Shown here: piece after piece, positions 1 to 15,000 of the stretch
Layout: every line of letters starts with the position of its first letter
Numbering within the stretch: the first letter of the stretch is position 1
Origin: Oxalobacteraceae bacterium
GTDB taxonomy: Bacteria; Pseudomonadota; Gammaproteobacteria; Burkholderiales; Burkholderiaceae_D
Direction: 5' to 3'
NCBI GenBank assembly: GCA_013284265.1
Contig: JABTBR010000022.1
Span: 42,930-106,929 of the forward strand
DNA: 64,000 bases
Notes under the pieces: model-generated
What the model saw: only the letters and a program-made list of their open reading frames with translations
What the model was told of the DNA's origin: nothing
The model's database searches: none
Made by a program: the position numbers and the translations under genes

Positions 1-1
1 G

Positions 2-3000
2 GTGGTGGAGTCTATCCACTACAGCAATGCGATCACGTCCATTCCGTCGGAAGGGCTCACGGCAAGCATCGTGAACGCTGCCATTGCGACGTCCGATGCG
101 GGCAAGAACCAGCGCAGCGTGTTTTCCTACGATGCCAGCGGCCGCTTGAGCTACACCGTCAACCCGATGGGCGAGAAACAGTCGAGCAGCTTCGACTTCG
201 CCGGCCGCCGCCTTAGTACCACCCAGGAAAGTGTACGCAGCGGAGAAACGGCGGCAGGCAAGGCCGCGAATAGTACCCAACTCTACGGCTATGACAACCG
301 CGGCAACCAGATCAGCTATGTCGATGCTCAGGGAAATAAATCGTCGAACACTGTGAACGCCTTTGGCGAAGTGCTCGTTGGCGTGCAACGCTTCACGGCC
401 AACGACGTAACCGGCCACGCCCAGGACATCGTCGTACGCAATTATTACGACGAAGATGGCCAGCTGCAGGCCAGCATCGACGGCAGTGGCGCCCTCACCG
501 TCTTCCAGTACGACGTGAATGGTAACGTCATCGAGCGCCTCACCTACGCCAAAGTGCTAACGCCAGCGCAAGTGACCGCCGCATCCCTAGCCACGGCAAC
601 CGCGGCAACGGTCAAGGTGCAGGGCGCGACACTTGTCGACGTCGCGCACGATGCACGCCAGCGCTTCATGTACGACGCGCGCAACCGCCTCACCGCCACC
701 TTTACCGCGAAACAGCTCACCAACGAATGGTCGGTCACCACCCTGGCCTACGACGACAACGGCAACGTCATCCAGCGCATCGCCTACGCGACCGCCGTGG
801 TATCGCCCCTGACTTTCCCCCTGACGGCCATGCCGGTGCTGATCAGCGCCGCTACCGACGTCGCGACTCAGATGTTCTACGACAAGGCCGGCCGCCTGAC
901 CGACACCGTGACAGCGCACGGCCTGCTCAACGCCAAACGCGACTGGTCGCTGGTCAGCCAGCAATACGACGCCTTCGGCAACATCTCAGCAAAGGTCATC
1001 TACAGTGCGCGCGTCAGCGCCACCGCAGTGACGACTGCCAACGTTGACACGCTCAAATCCGGTTCCGACGCGGCCACGAAGGCAACAACGCGCTATTACT
1101 ACGATGGCCTGAATCGCGTCGTTAGAACAGCCACGGCGCAAGGCGCCGTCACCGTCGCGGGTGACGTGCAAAAAATGCAATGGGCAATAGAAAGCCTGCA
1201 GTACGACGCAGCGGGCAACATCGGCAAACGCACCCAGTACGCCACGATGGTGTTGCTGAACTTGAACGAAGAGCCCTCGGCGACACCTGCAGGCGTTCCT
1301 CTGCGCGACCGCAGCACGAGCTACGCCTACGATGCCGCCAACCGGCTGATCCGCACGACGGATGCAGAAGGCGGCATCACCGAACTGCGCTATGACGCCA
1401 AGGGCAATGTCATTGCCCGCACCGAGAAAGACGGTAGCGGCGCCAGCCGTACCACCCGCATTACCTACGACCTGAACAAGCGCCCTGTCTTCGAGATCGA
1501 TGCCGCCGGTTACGTCAGCGAAAATCGCTATGATGCGCTGGGCAACGTTGCGATGCGCATCCGCTATGACAAGGCCTTGACCACCGCCGCGCTGTCCACC
1601 ATCGATGAAACCAGCGCCAGCGTTACCGCCGTTCTCAAGCCGAACGTTGCACTGGACCGCAGCGAGAGCTATATCTATGACGACAGCCGCCGTCTGCTTT
1701 TCAGCATCGACTCGGCTGGCTACCTCAGTGAAAACCAATATAGCGCCTTGGGCAAGCTGCTCAAGACACTGCAGTACTCCAAATCGCAGGACTATGGCGA
1801 CAAGAGCGTCGCAACCATCACCGGCAAGCTGGCCTCAGCCGGCCCCATCCGCACCACGACCTTCGACTACGATGCCTACGGCAATCTGCTGAAGAACACA
1901 GACGTACTGGAGAAATCCGAAACTTATACCTACGACGCGCTGGGTCGCAAGCTCCAGACCACCGACCGGCTCAGCAGCGCCACGAAGTACACCTACGATG
2001 CGACCGGCAACGTCATCGAACAAACCACCGGTACGCAAAAGATTCGGTATAGCTACAACGACCGGGGCTGGCGCACCAGCATGACTGATGCGCTGGGTAA
2101 CCGTACCCTGTACTTCTACGACAGCGTGGGCCGCATGACCAGCACGGTCGATGCCGTGGGTGCGGTCCTGCACCAGGAGTTCGATACGCTTGGCCAGGTC
2201 ATCAGCAGCACCCGCTACAGCAAACTGATCGACGCCGCAACCCTGGCTTCGCTCGAAGGTGGACCGGATTCTGCTCTCGTACTGCCAGCGGCAGATGGTG
2301 CCGACCAGCACAGCGTGTTCTACTACGACAAAACCGGCCGTCTGACCTATACCGTCAATGCCGCGGGCGAGGTAGACGGACGCAGCTATACAGCGTTTGA
2401 TCAACTCTCCGTGTCGGTCCGTTACAGTGTGCGTCTCAGCCAAGCGGTGCTCAGCGCCTTGCAAGGCGGGTATATCGAGCCGCAACTGAGCACCCTGATT
2501 GCGCAGGCCAACCTGCCGGCGAACGTCGCACAAAACCGTATCAGCACGTTCCAGTACGATGCCAACGGCCGCCTGACTTTCAGCATCAACGCCAACGGCG
2601 AAAAACAGGAAAGCACTTACAACGCCTTCGGCCAGCTCACCGACAGCACACGCTATGGTGTCCGCACCGATAACATCAGCGCCGGCAAGTCCGCGAACAG
2701 CGTCGAGCGCTACACCTACAATCTACGTGGTCAGGTGGTCGACTATACCGACCCGGCAGGCAACCATATCGCCACCAACTACAACGGTTTTGGCGATGTC
2801 ATCGAGCGCGCCCAGCGCGCAACACCGGGCAGCGTCGCCATTGATATCAGCAAGGACAGCATCACCCGCAAGTTCTACGATGCCAAGGGACAGCTAAAAG
2901 CGAGCATCGATCCAGCCGCGGCCCTGACGGTTTACCAGTACGACAGCAAGGGCAATCTCACTGACCGCCGCACCTACGCCAAGGTGCTTACCGCGGCCAA

Positions 3001-6000
3001 TCTGACGACGGCAAAAGATCTCCAGGTCGCACTAACAACCATCGAGGCCATGGGTGTGGTCGATGCTGCCAACGATGATCACCAAGTTTATGTCTACGAT
3101 GCGCGCGGACGCCTGATCACCACATCCACTGCGAAGGAAAGCGCACTGTGGGCGGTGGAAGCACTGACCTACAATGAAAACGATCAGGTCATCGAGCGCA
3201 TCGCCTACGCCACGCCGATGGCACTGCCGGCGACGCCGGTGCTGTCGAGCAGCGACGCGGTCTCCCACCTGTTTTACGACAAAGACGGCCGTCTGTGCGA
3301 GACCTTGACCGCCCAGCGTTCAGTGCTGAACGCGAGCAAGGTGCTGACGGCGCGCGAATGGTCGCTGACCAGCATCGAGTACGACAGCTTCGGCAATGTC
3401 GCAGCACGCACCGCCTATTCGGTCACAGGTAGCGGCCTGATTGCAACCATGGACGTCGTCGCTGCGATCAAAAACGATGGCAACGCCTTGCCAGCGGTGA
3501 CGCGCTACGGCTACGACAGCATGAACCGCGCAATCAGCACCGCCGTCGCCCAAGCAAAGGTCAACGGCACGCTGCAATGGGCGTTCACGAGCCAGAGCTA
3601 CGATGCGGCGGGGAATCTGAGCAGCCGCACACAGTACGCCACCGCCGCCACGCAGGCTGCGGACAGCACGATCGCGCAGCCTGCGGCGGACGCGGCGCGC
3701 GACCGCACCACGACGTACAAATACGACCTGGCCAATCGCCTGAGCAGCACCGCCGATGCGGAACAGGGCGTCGTGGAGTTGCGCTACGATGCGCGCGGCA
3801 ACATCACCCAGCGTATTGCCGGCACCGGCACCGGCCAGCGCATCACCCGCACCGTGTATGACCTGAACGACCGGCCGGTTTACGACATCGACGCCCTCGG
3901 TGCCGTCACGGAACGGAATTACGACACCTTAGGCAATGTGATCAAAAGCATTCGCTACGCCAACCCGATTAACGCGGGCGCGGTCACTGAGACCACGAAC
4001 AGCGTCAGCGGACAGCTGATACTGGCAAGCGGCAAAGACCGCACCCAGTATTATGTTTACGATCAGGATCGCCAGTTGCGCTTCACCATCGATGCGGGCG
4101 GCTATCTGACGGAAAACCGCTACGACGCCGTCGGCCATCTGACTGAAACCCGCGCCTACCCTGCCCTGCTTACCTATACCGACTACGGCCTGGTCGCGAT
4201 GGTCGCCAAAGCGCTCAGCGCCGGCGCCCCGCGCATCACCCTGCTCGACTACGACGCCATGGGTAACCTGCTCAAATCAACCGACGCGATGGGCAAGAGC
4301 GAGTCCTATACCTACGATGCGCTGGGAAATAAAACCAGCTTCTCCAACAAGATGGACAGCATATGGGAATACCAGTACGACGCGACCGGTCGCCTGCTGT
4401 TGGAAACCAGCCCCGAGGTCGATGCCTACGTTAATGCACCTGAGAACTATACTCATGCGGACTGGGCTACCCGTGCCCACGCATTGGTAAAGCTCCAGAC
4501 GGCGATGCAGTACGATGCGCTGGGTAATCTGAAATCCCGTACCGAAGGTTTCGGATCGGCCCAGCCGCGCGTGACCCTGTACGGCTACGATCTGGTGGGT
4601 AGACAGACTCTGACCACGCTGGCTCCGGTCAAGGTATATGCCGCGCCAGTGAGCCCCCAGGGTGTGGCTGACCGTACCGAAACCGAGGTGACGCCAACCA
4701 TCGTAGTAAGCTATGACATGCTTGGCAATGCTGTCTCGAACAAGGATGTTGGCGGCAAGCTGAGCTACAAAATCTATGACAAGCAGGGACAAGTCCGTTT
4801 TGAAATCGATGCCAAAGGCAATGTCACCGGCTACGAGCGCGACAGCTTCGGCGCCGTCGTCACGCTGACCCGCTACGCCCAGCCGCAGACGGCGGCCACC
4901 ACCCTGTCGGCCAGCGCCTTCAAGGCCGCACTCAAGCTCGACAGTGCCGACCGCGTCATCACCACCATCTACGACCAGCTCGGCCATGTGCGCAAGGTCA
5001 TCGAACCACAAACCCAGGTCTACGACCAGCACCGCAGCTCGGGCGACCTGAGCTTCGTGGCCGGCCGCACCACCGAGTCACGCTACAACGGCTTTGGCGA
5101 GCTGATCCAGCAAGCGGTCTATGGCGGCGACAGTCTGGGTAACGCTATCGCCGGCGTCGAGAGCACGGACAACCGTTATTACTACGATACGCGGGGCAAC
5201 AAGGTCGGCCTGCTGCAGGCCGTGGCCAACAGCGACACCGACCATCGCGCCTACCTCACCACCTACGGCTACGATGATGTCGGCAATCTGACCAGCCAGT
5301 ATGAATACAGCCGGGCGCTGTCCGCATGGAGCGACAACCTGTCCACTCCATCTGCCGATGTGGATATAGATCGCAGTACCGCGTATAAGTATGACGGCGC
5401 CAACCGCCGTACCGAGGAAACCCGTCTCAAAGTCGGCTTTAGCGAAAGCGCGACACCCACGGTCGGCACAACAGGCAGCCTGACCACCACTTACGGCTAC
5501 GACGCACTAGGCAACCAGATCTCCGCAACCGATCCGCTCGGTGGCGCCACCTACACCTATTACGACAAGCTGGGCCGTGTGACGGCCATCGCCAAGGTAC
5601 AGACGACGACGGTTACCGGTATCACTGCCGGAAAAAATCCGCTGACCGAATTCAAACTCGACATCTACGGCAATGTCCAGATGCGCATCGAATATGCCAA
5701 AGGCATAACCGTGGCCATCGGCGCCGCGCAACCCGCGGCGACAGTCATCGATGCCTTCTTCGCCAATACCGCCAACCGCGATGCCACCAACGACCGCATC
5801 ACCAGCACCAGATACGATGTCAACGGCCATGCGCTGCAGGTGTACGACGCGGAAACCAAAGTCAGCTATGCTTCTTACGATGTCTACGGCCGTCTCGCCA
5901 AGCAGTGGCGCCCGGTCACCAATGCCAACGGCGTAACGGAAACCGCATTCCAGATCAACCGCTACGACGCCCTGGGACAGTTGTATCAGATCGAGAAACC

Positions 6001-9000
6001 AGGCAATGTCGATCTGGTGTACAACACGGTGGTCGGCAACACCGTCCAGCAAAACAATTACAACGCCTTCGGTGAAATGACCGATAGCTGGGTAAGCAGT
6101 GGCGCCAATGATGCCAAGCTCCTTGATTACCGCCGTTACGACAACGCAGGACATGTCTGGCTTACTAACTCCGGCGACAACGTAGACAAAGCCTTTATCT
6201 ACGATGTGCGCGGCCAAGTCACCTCGCAAATCCGCGTCACCGATAATGACGAGCACAGATTGCGCGACGCAGGCGTCATTGCCGGCGCGCTCAGCTTCAA
6301 CGCGAACCAGACATTGCGCACCAATACGCGCTACGACCTGCTCGGCCGCGCGGTCGACAGCACCACCGTTGACGGACGACCGCTTACCCTGATGCGCCGG
6401 GTAGACGGCAACTGGGTGAAAGGTGATCTTACCAGCCGTGTGGCCGAGGCCGACAGCCTGATCGTCGTGGGCGCACCATCCGATCAGGTCCGTACATACA
6501 CGCTGTCGTACCGCCTCAACGGCGGTGCCTGGACACCGCCTTCCGGCATGCGCATCTCCACTGTGGATGGCTACACCGTCTTCAATCCTGCCGGTCTGGA
6601 AGCCGGTTCCTACGAATACCGCGTGTTCGTGCAGCCCGCCGGCGAGGCGGTCTTTGAAGCCGACGGCGGTGTACTGACGCTGAGCTCGACATCAGCACTG
6701 AGCAAGAACGAGCAAATCGCTCGCCTCTACCTGATGCTGTTGAACCGTAATCCGGATCTTGGTGGTATGAATGGCTGGATCGCGCGCCTGAACAGCGGTT
6801 CGCCGCTGGGCCAGGTCGCCTATGAAATCATGACCAGCGCAGAAGCCGCGCTGCAAGGAAAATCCGGCACCGACATCGTCAAGACCGTGTTCCTGCAAGC
6901 ATTTGGCTGGCAGCCGTCGAACGATCCGGCTTATCTCGCCGATGTCACCAAATGGGCCGCGCGTCTCAACGCCAAGCTGATCACCGATCCGGCCCGCGGC
7001 CAGGTTCTGCTTGACATGCTCAGCGCAAATAACAAGGAAAAAGAACAGCTGATGGCTGGCAAGGTCGCAATTGCCGTGGCCGCGGTGGCGAAGGAAGCGG
7101 TACTGGCTTCCGCGCTCGAATTGCACAACGGCGCAGGCCCCGCTTCAGACTCCACGCCATTGGAAGAAGCACGTCTGGCGATCAGCCGCCTCTACGTCGC
7201 CATTTTGCGCCGCGCGCCAGACCACGACGGCATGGTTGGCTGGATCAACAGACGCATGGACAATGCCAGCCTTGATCAGATCGCCAACGATATGGTGAAC
7301 AGCAAGGAAACAGAGGCGCTGGCAGCTCTCTCCGATGTGGAATTCATCAAGCAGATGTACTGGAATATCCTTGACCGGGAAGCAGACTCTGCCGGTCTGG
7401 CGTACTGGCTCAGCAAGTTCCAGGGAGCCACTCGCGGCGCCATCGTCGTGGGTATCATGAACGGCCTGCTCTCCTACAACGGCGATGATGCAATCGAACG
7501 CAAGTCGCAGGCCCTGTTCAACAACAAGGCCAGCGTTTCCATGATCTATGCGCTGAACATGAGCGGCAAGGACTTGCTCACGGAACAAAAAATACTGGGC
7601 AAGGTTACCGCAACCGATATCACTGCTGCGCTTACCTATGCAGCCGATGCAATCCGCGCGATGGTAAAGGAGGCGGCTAAATCAATCGAGCAAGACACCA
7701 AGACCGCCGCCGAACTGACATTGGCGGCAGTGACCGCAGCCCAGGGCTTGGTCAACGCCAACACGGTTGCCACCACAGCCGCCAGCCAGGCGGCCGCCAA
7801 TCCGATGGCTGCGCCTATGATCACAGTGGCGCGCCTGTATGTTGGCCTGCTTAAACGCAGCGACGCGCCTGGCCAGACGCTCGATATCGGGGGCATCACG
7901 TTCTGGACCCGCCAGTTGATGAACGCCACCACGCCTGCGGCGATCGAGGCGACCGAAACGGCCATCGCACAAAGCATGATCGATTCGGCCGAAGGCAAGC
8001 AGCTCTATGGCTATACCGTATGGAATGCCGATGCTGCCAAAGCCTTCATCACCAAGCTCTACCAGCAAATTATCGGCCGTGAACCGGATCCCGATGGCCT
8101 GATCTATTGGGCCGACAAAGTCACGACGCCAGCCCAGCGCGGCCTGATCGGCGCGGCAATGGTCCACTCGGTGCTGGACAACCAGCTCAGTAACCTGAAC
8201 CCGGGCAAGGCCGCTGAACAAGGCCGGGTTAGCGCCTTCAACAACAAAGTCGGGATTGCCCTGGGTGCGCTCAGCACCGACGCCACGCGCGCCGTCAATG
8301 AAGCCAGCGCCGCGCTGGCCGCGGCCAATCTCGCCGTTACCAAGGCCAGCGCCGCCACCAGCGCGGCAACCGTGGTAACGAACACCACCAACGCAAGCGC
8401 CGCGCGCCGCGCCAAGGCTGCGGTTGAGCTAATCCGCATGTACGTCGGGATTCTGAACCGCGGACCGGGGCGCGGCGTTCCCATGGACCTGGGTGGATTG
8501 AATTACTGGATCGACGCCCGCGTCAACAGCGGCTCGTCGCTGGAAAATATCGCCACCAATATGCTCACCTCCGCCGAGGGTCTCGCCCTGTTCCCGGCCA
8601 GCATGAGCGCTCACGACTTCGTCAACAAGATCTACCAGCAGGCGTTTAACCGCACACTGGCATCCGGCGATACATTCTGGGAAGACAAGATCACCAGTGG
8701 CGTGGCGAAAAACGTCATCGCTGTCGGCATCCTGGGCGGTCTATTCGACAACGTCACGCCGAGCATCGCCGAAATGAGCAACAAGGCCGACCGCGAACAG
8801 TTCCTGGCGTCGGCACTGGGCCAGATCGCCGGACTGACCGCACTGGCTGCCAGCACCACAGTGACCACGGTGAACACCGCACTGAACACCCGCGACAACG
8901 CAGTCTATAACGCGGCCCTGGCGCTGCAGGCGCGCGACCGCGCGCAGGCAGCCACGGCGGCGGCCGACCCGGCCGTCATCGCCGCACTGAAGGCCAAGAA

Positions 9001-12000
9001 TGAGGCCCAGACCCTGCTCGGCTCCAGCCTGCGCAGAAGCCTGACCGAATTGATGGTGGCATTCCGCCAGCCTGTCGACTATGCCAACGTGCAACGCACG
9101 CTGGCCGACCTGACCGCCGGCAGAACCACGTTGACCGCCCTCGCCGGTCAATACGCCGGCCCGATAACGGACCGCAGCGCCTTCTTCTCCAGACTCTACA
9201 CAACCGTCCTGAACCGTGAAGCCGACGCGGGTGGACTGGCATACTGGGTGGGCAACGCCAGCAGCGATCCGGCCGCGCTGGCCTATGGCTTCTTTACCGC
9301 CGGCCGGGATGCCGAGCTGTACAACGTAAATTCCTATCGCGGCACCTTCGGCGCCGAACTGAACACCGCCTTCGATGCGAATACCGCCAGCGGCAACAGC
9401 ATCGTCGCCGCCTACAACAGCACGGTGACCTCGGTCCAGCAAGCCATCGATGCCGCCAAGATCCAGACCCAGAAGGATCTGGTCAGTGCCGACGCTGCGG
9501 CCAAGGCCGCCACCGACGACTACAACCTGAAGTCGGTGGCGTTAGCCGTCGTCATTGAAGGCTACCGCGCTACCGCCGCAACCGCCGTGGTCGATTCGCT
9601 CATGGCGAACGACAGCGCGACCGCCGCCGCGACCATTGTCAAGACCAATGGCGACACTTTGACGGTGGACATCACGGTGGCCGGCCAGACCTCCGCGCTA
9701 GCCATGGCCAACAGCATGCGCAGCGCCGCCAGCCTGGACGCCGCGCTGTCCAAGGCCCGGGCCGGTGTGGACCAGGCCGGCATCGCCGTGACGCTCAATG
9801 CCCAGGCGCTGTTGAACGCCCCGGCCACCACGAGACAAATCACCCTGATCACCCAGTTCTACGTGGCGCTGATCGGCCGGCTGCCGACCATGGTGGAACT
9901 GAGCGTGGGGTTCAACAGCTTCCAAACCGGCGGCGATGCCACCAAGCTGGCGCAAAAGCTCATCTCCGACAACCCAGTGTTGTTTACGTCGGCGATGAGC
10001 AATGCCGATTTTGTCGGCAAGCTGTATCAGAACACCCTTGGGCGTGCGGCTGACGACGGTCCGGCCAACTATTGGACCAAGATCCTGAACGCGAACCCGG
10101 CGATGCCGCGCGCCCAACTGGCCGTCGAGTTCATCGACAGCATCGTGCAGCGCGGCATCACTCAGGACACGGTCGGATTCAACAACAAGATCACCAGTGG
10201 CTTGAACAGCATGTCTCAGCTGATCGCGTCCGCCATCCTGGCACCGAACGTCGGCGACTATGTCAAGGCGCAAGCCATCATCATGCGCGACGACGCGGCT
10301 CTGGCGGACGCGGCAGCATTGGCCGCCATGTCTCCGGCGGCGCGCTACACCCTGCAAGCGACCCAGCTCTACACCCTGCTGTTCCGCCGCATCCCCGATG
10401 CCGGCGGCTTGCGTTTCTGGGTGAGCCGCCTGACGGCCGGCGCATCGATGGCGCAGATGGCAAAAGACATGCTGAGCGGCACTGAAGGTCTGCAGAAGTT
10501 CCCGCCAGAACAAAGCAACGCGGCATTTATCGCCAACCTGATCACGAACGGCCTCGGCCGCCAGGCCAGTCCGGAGGAACTGACCCGCTACAACGCGCTG
10601 CTGGACGGCGGTCAGACCAGGGATCAACTGGCTGTGACCTTGATTAACGACGTACTGGCCTACGCCGATGGTGATACCGCCCAGCTGGCCAGCCGCACCC
10701 TGTACATGGGCCACGTGGCGACGGCGCTGGATGTGCTCGACTATGTAGCAGGGAAACTCCTCGTCGGCGAAGTCAAAATAGCGCCGGAAGTGCTCGACGA
10801 AAGGACCTCTGATCTGTACAAGCAGCTATTGAGTGGACCTGCGCCTGCCCTGGCGACGCTGGACACGAGCCAATTAGCCATCCTACGGTACAACGGAATG
10901 CAGATTGGCATCAATAACGGCAGCAATGGCGAACAGCGCGGCCATCTGTCGAATACGACTACCTTTGATCGCTGGGGCAATGTGCTGAGCATGGCCGACG
11001 CGCGCGATCCGAACTGGGTGGTGACCTATACCTACAACGCCAACAACCAGGTATTGAAACAGACCATGAATGGCGTGCCGGGCACGGTAGGCTACGCGGC
11101 CAACAACACCTACGACAGGCTGGGCCGTAATCTGAGTGTGACCGACGCCAAGAACCAAACCAACTCGACCGCCTACGACAGCAATGGCTTCATCATCACG
11201 GAAACCCATGCTGATGGTGCCGTCGTCACCTACGTCAACGACGTGTTCGGCCAGCACACCAAGATGACGGTGGCACTGACAAACGACGTCACCACCAGTT
11301 TCGCGGCGGGCGCCGCCAGCAGCGTCATTACCAGCTACGCCTACGACCGTCTGGGCCACCAGATCAGCAAGACCAGCGCACCAGTTGCAATCTATTACGC
11401 TCAAAACCTGGTCGGCACCAATGCGCCTCCGGACATGAACGTCCTGGCCGCTACCGCCGCTGTCAGCGGACAAGCCATCGTCATCATCGACACCTACCAA
11501 TATGACGAACTGGGCCGCCGCATCCGCAGCACCAACGACAATACCAGCAACACCGCCACGATCAATAAAGGCTACGCGCTTGATCCGAACAAACGCACCA
11601 GCAGCAGCGTGCGCTACGACCTCAGCGGCAACGTTATCAGCACCACCGACGCGCTTGGATTCAGCACACTGAGCAGCTTCGACATTTACAATCATAGAAC
11701 CGCCCAGCAGGACGCCAATGGCGGCATTCTGCGCTGGGACAACGACAGCGCGGGCCGCGTGCTCGTCCACTACGACCTGTCGGGCCGCCAGACCAAGTAC
11801 GGCTACGACACCGCTGGTCAGATGCTCAGTCAAACGCGCAAGGACGGCACCACCGTCACGCAAACCCTTCAATACAGCTATGACGGTAGTGGCCAGCTGT
11901 TGCAAATCGCCGACAGTCAACTGCCGTCTGGCCCAGGCGCCACCGGCCCATTGGCGTTGGTGCAGACGACCAGCTACACCTATGATTTGTCCGGCAACCG

Positions 12001-15000
12001 CCTGACCGAACGTGTCTGGCTGGAAAAAGAGCAGCGCGCGGTGCTGGACAACTCCATGATCTACGACCGTCAGGGACGGGTGCAGGAAATCGCCTCCAAT
12101 GTGAAGGCCGCCTATGCCAACCAGCTCGTTATTTACAGCTATGACAACAACGGCAACCGCACGAAGGTCACGACCACCTTTACTACCGACACCGGCGCCA
12201 CGAAGACAATCGAGATCAACAACCGCTTCGACAAGATGAACCGACAGAACCACGTCGACGGCAGCGTGACAACGAGTATCGCTGCTGCGGGCGACGGCAA
12301 GATCGACACCCACGACATCAAATACGACGGCGCGGGTAACCGTAGCAGCGATACCTACGGCCCAGGCAAAGATGCCGCCAGCACCTATGCCACCGAAACC
12401 TACAATTACGATGCCGTCGGTCGCTTGTCCTTTGTCACCAAAGCCGGGAACACCATCGTGCAGCGCTATTACGATGGCGCCGGCCGCATCATCCGTTCGC
12501 GCGACAATAATGATATCCGCGTCAATGCATATGATGCGGATGGGCGCATGACGCGCCAGCGCAGCGCCACCTATAACGGTACCTTTGAGGGTAAGTACGT
12601 CAACGATATCCACTACGCCGCGTCAGTCGAAAACGCGGGCGGTGGCTACGATAGAGTCGGCAATCTGCTGGTGTACCGGGTCGTGGAGGGCGCCAGCGAC
12701 TACAACGCCCAGACCTTCAGAAACGACTACAGCGGCAGACAGTTCGACAGCTACCAAATCACCAGCACCACGGCCACCCCCGCCGCTAGTGCAAGAAATG
12801 CCAGTGCCGTCACTGTCACCAGACTGTACGACTACAGCGGCGCACTGGTGGAGGTGCAGAGCACCGATGAGAAGAAGAACCGCACGCTGATCAACGATAG
12901 CAGCGGCCGCGTGCTGGAGAACAAGCAGGGCGGCATCGTCACCCATACCCTGATCGCCAACGACCAGGTAATCGGCAGCGCCGACCAGAAGCACGAAACC
13001 TACAGCAGCGGCTTCGAGTCGATCAGCTCTCCCGCCCTGATGGCCGGGCAGAGTGTCTACATCGTGCAGGACAAGGATACGTTGGAGAGCATCGCCAAGG
13101 CCGTATGGGGCGACGGACGTCTGTGGTACCTGATCGCCGAAGCCAACGGCGGCATCGACAATACGGGCCTGGTCCTTGGCCAGCCGCTGACAATGCCGGC
13201 ACGGGTCAATACCGTGCTTAACAGTTACCAGACCTTCAAGCCATATAACGCGGCTGAGGCGATAGGCGACATCACGCCAGTGTTGCCGGCGCCAGCAGCT
13301 GGTGGTTGCGGCGGCGTAGGCATGATCATCATGATCGTGGTGGCGGTTGTAGTTACCGTCATTTCGGGCGGCGCCATGGCCGGGTTTGCTGCTCAAGGCT
13401 TGGCGCAAGCCATGCTGGTTGGCGCTGCGGCCAGTATGGCAGGCTCGATCGCCAGCCAGGTCGTCGGCATGGCCATCGGCGCGCAGGATGGATTCAGCTG
13501 GAAAGCTGTTGGGCAGGCTGGTATTAGCGGGGCCATCGGCGGGGGTATGGGCTTTGAAAGTAGTTCACAAGGTACATTGCTTGGTGACGTCTTCAAAGGT
13601 TCGGATTGGTCCGCCACTGCCGCGCGCGCCGCATTGGGTAACACCATCACTCAAGGCGTCGGCATCGTCACGCATCAGCAAAGCGGCTTTAACTGGCGCA
13701 GCGTAGCCGCATCTGCCGCCAGCGCCGCGGTCGGCAGCCAATTCGGTAATCCTCAAGGTACCAAAATCGATAGCTGGGGCACCTTTGGCACCGCCATGGC
13801 CGGTAACTTCGCAAGCGGCGTTACTTCCGCCGTCGTGCGCGGCGGGCGCGTGGAGATTGGACGGATAGCGGCGGATGCATTTGGCAATGCGCTGGGCAAC
13901 AGCCTAGCGGCTCAACTGTCTGAGCCATCTGACACAACACTGCGCAGTAAAGGCAATCTTGACAAGCGAATTTCTCAGACCAATACCGGACTTGCAGCTC
14001 TTGATGCAGCAGCTCAAAAATATGGCGGCTATGCACAAATCCCACTTGATTCTGAGGAGTACCAACTAGCGTTGACGGTCGGCAAGACCAATAACTCGAC
14101 TATGCGCGCAATTGCCGGCGACTCAGCTACTGCCAATGGTTTTTCTAACGGCAACAGCCAAGCTCCCAAAACTGACGATCCGGCACTGCCTGGAGTGTCA
14201 CGCAAAACTGCGGAAATGCTGCGGGTCGAAGTTTCCGGTAGTCTGGCAGAGGCTCAGCTATACCAGGTTGATCGTGGGGTTGCGGTATCCGGAGGCGTAG
14301 TTGCAGGCATGTTCCAGAGCATTGGGGATGGGATAATAGGTTCAGCGACTCTGATCAAAGACGGCCTGCTTGCGCAGCGATATGTCATGGGTGGCGGAGA
14401 TAATGAGAGAGCTCGTTCATCTCCCCTCTTCGACGCTGAAAAAGAAGCTTTCCAGAATTTCAAGGAAATCGGTAACAGTATTGCCAAGCTTGTTCAGCAC
14501 CCACAGGACACCGTAAGCCAAGCACTGGGCGGGTCTTACGAGAAAATTCAGTCCAGACTCGACACGGCTTACAGCAGCACAAATCTGGGTGATTGGTTCC
14601 TATACGGTGCCTCGGTTGGAAACGCCACGATGAATATTGCTTCCGCTTTGGCAGGCGGAGTAGGTGCAGTTCGGGGCATCGCTTCTGGTGCTAGCGCGCT
14701 CAAAGCTGGGTTACAGAGTAGACTAGCTGCGTTAGCCCCGGATGTTCGCGTGAGTCCATTTGCATCGGAACTATCCACTGGAAAAATTGGGGCAAATAGC
14801 GTTGGGGCAAACGGCCTATCTAATCAACTTGGCTTGCATCCGGATGCTTGGGCTTCGATGGCTGGCGAAGTGAACATGCCGTCTGTGATGCGGGCACTCA
14901 GACAAAGCGGCACCACCGAAGGTGCGGCGGTTGCGAAACTTCTCAAACGCGGAGATTTGAAAGTAAATTTCTCCGATGAGATACTACTTAATCCGCAGGG

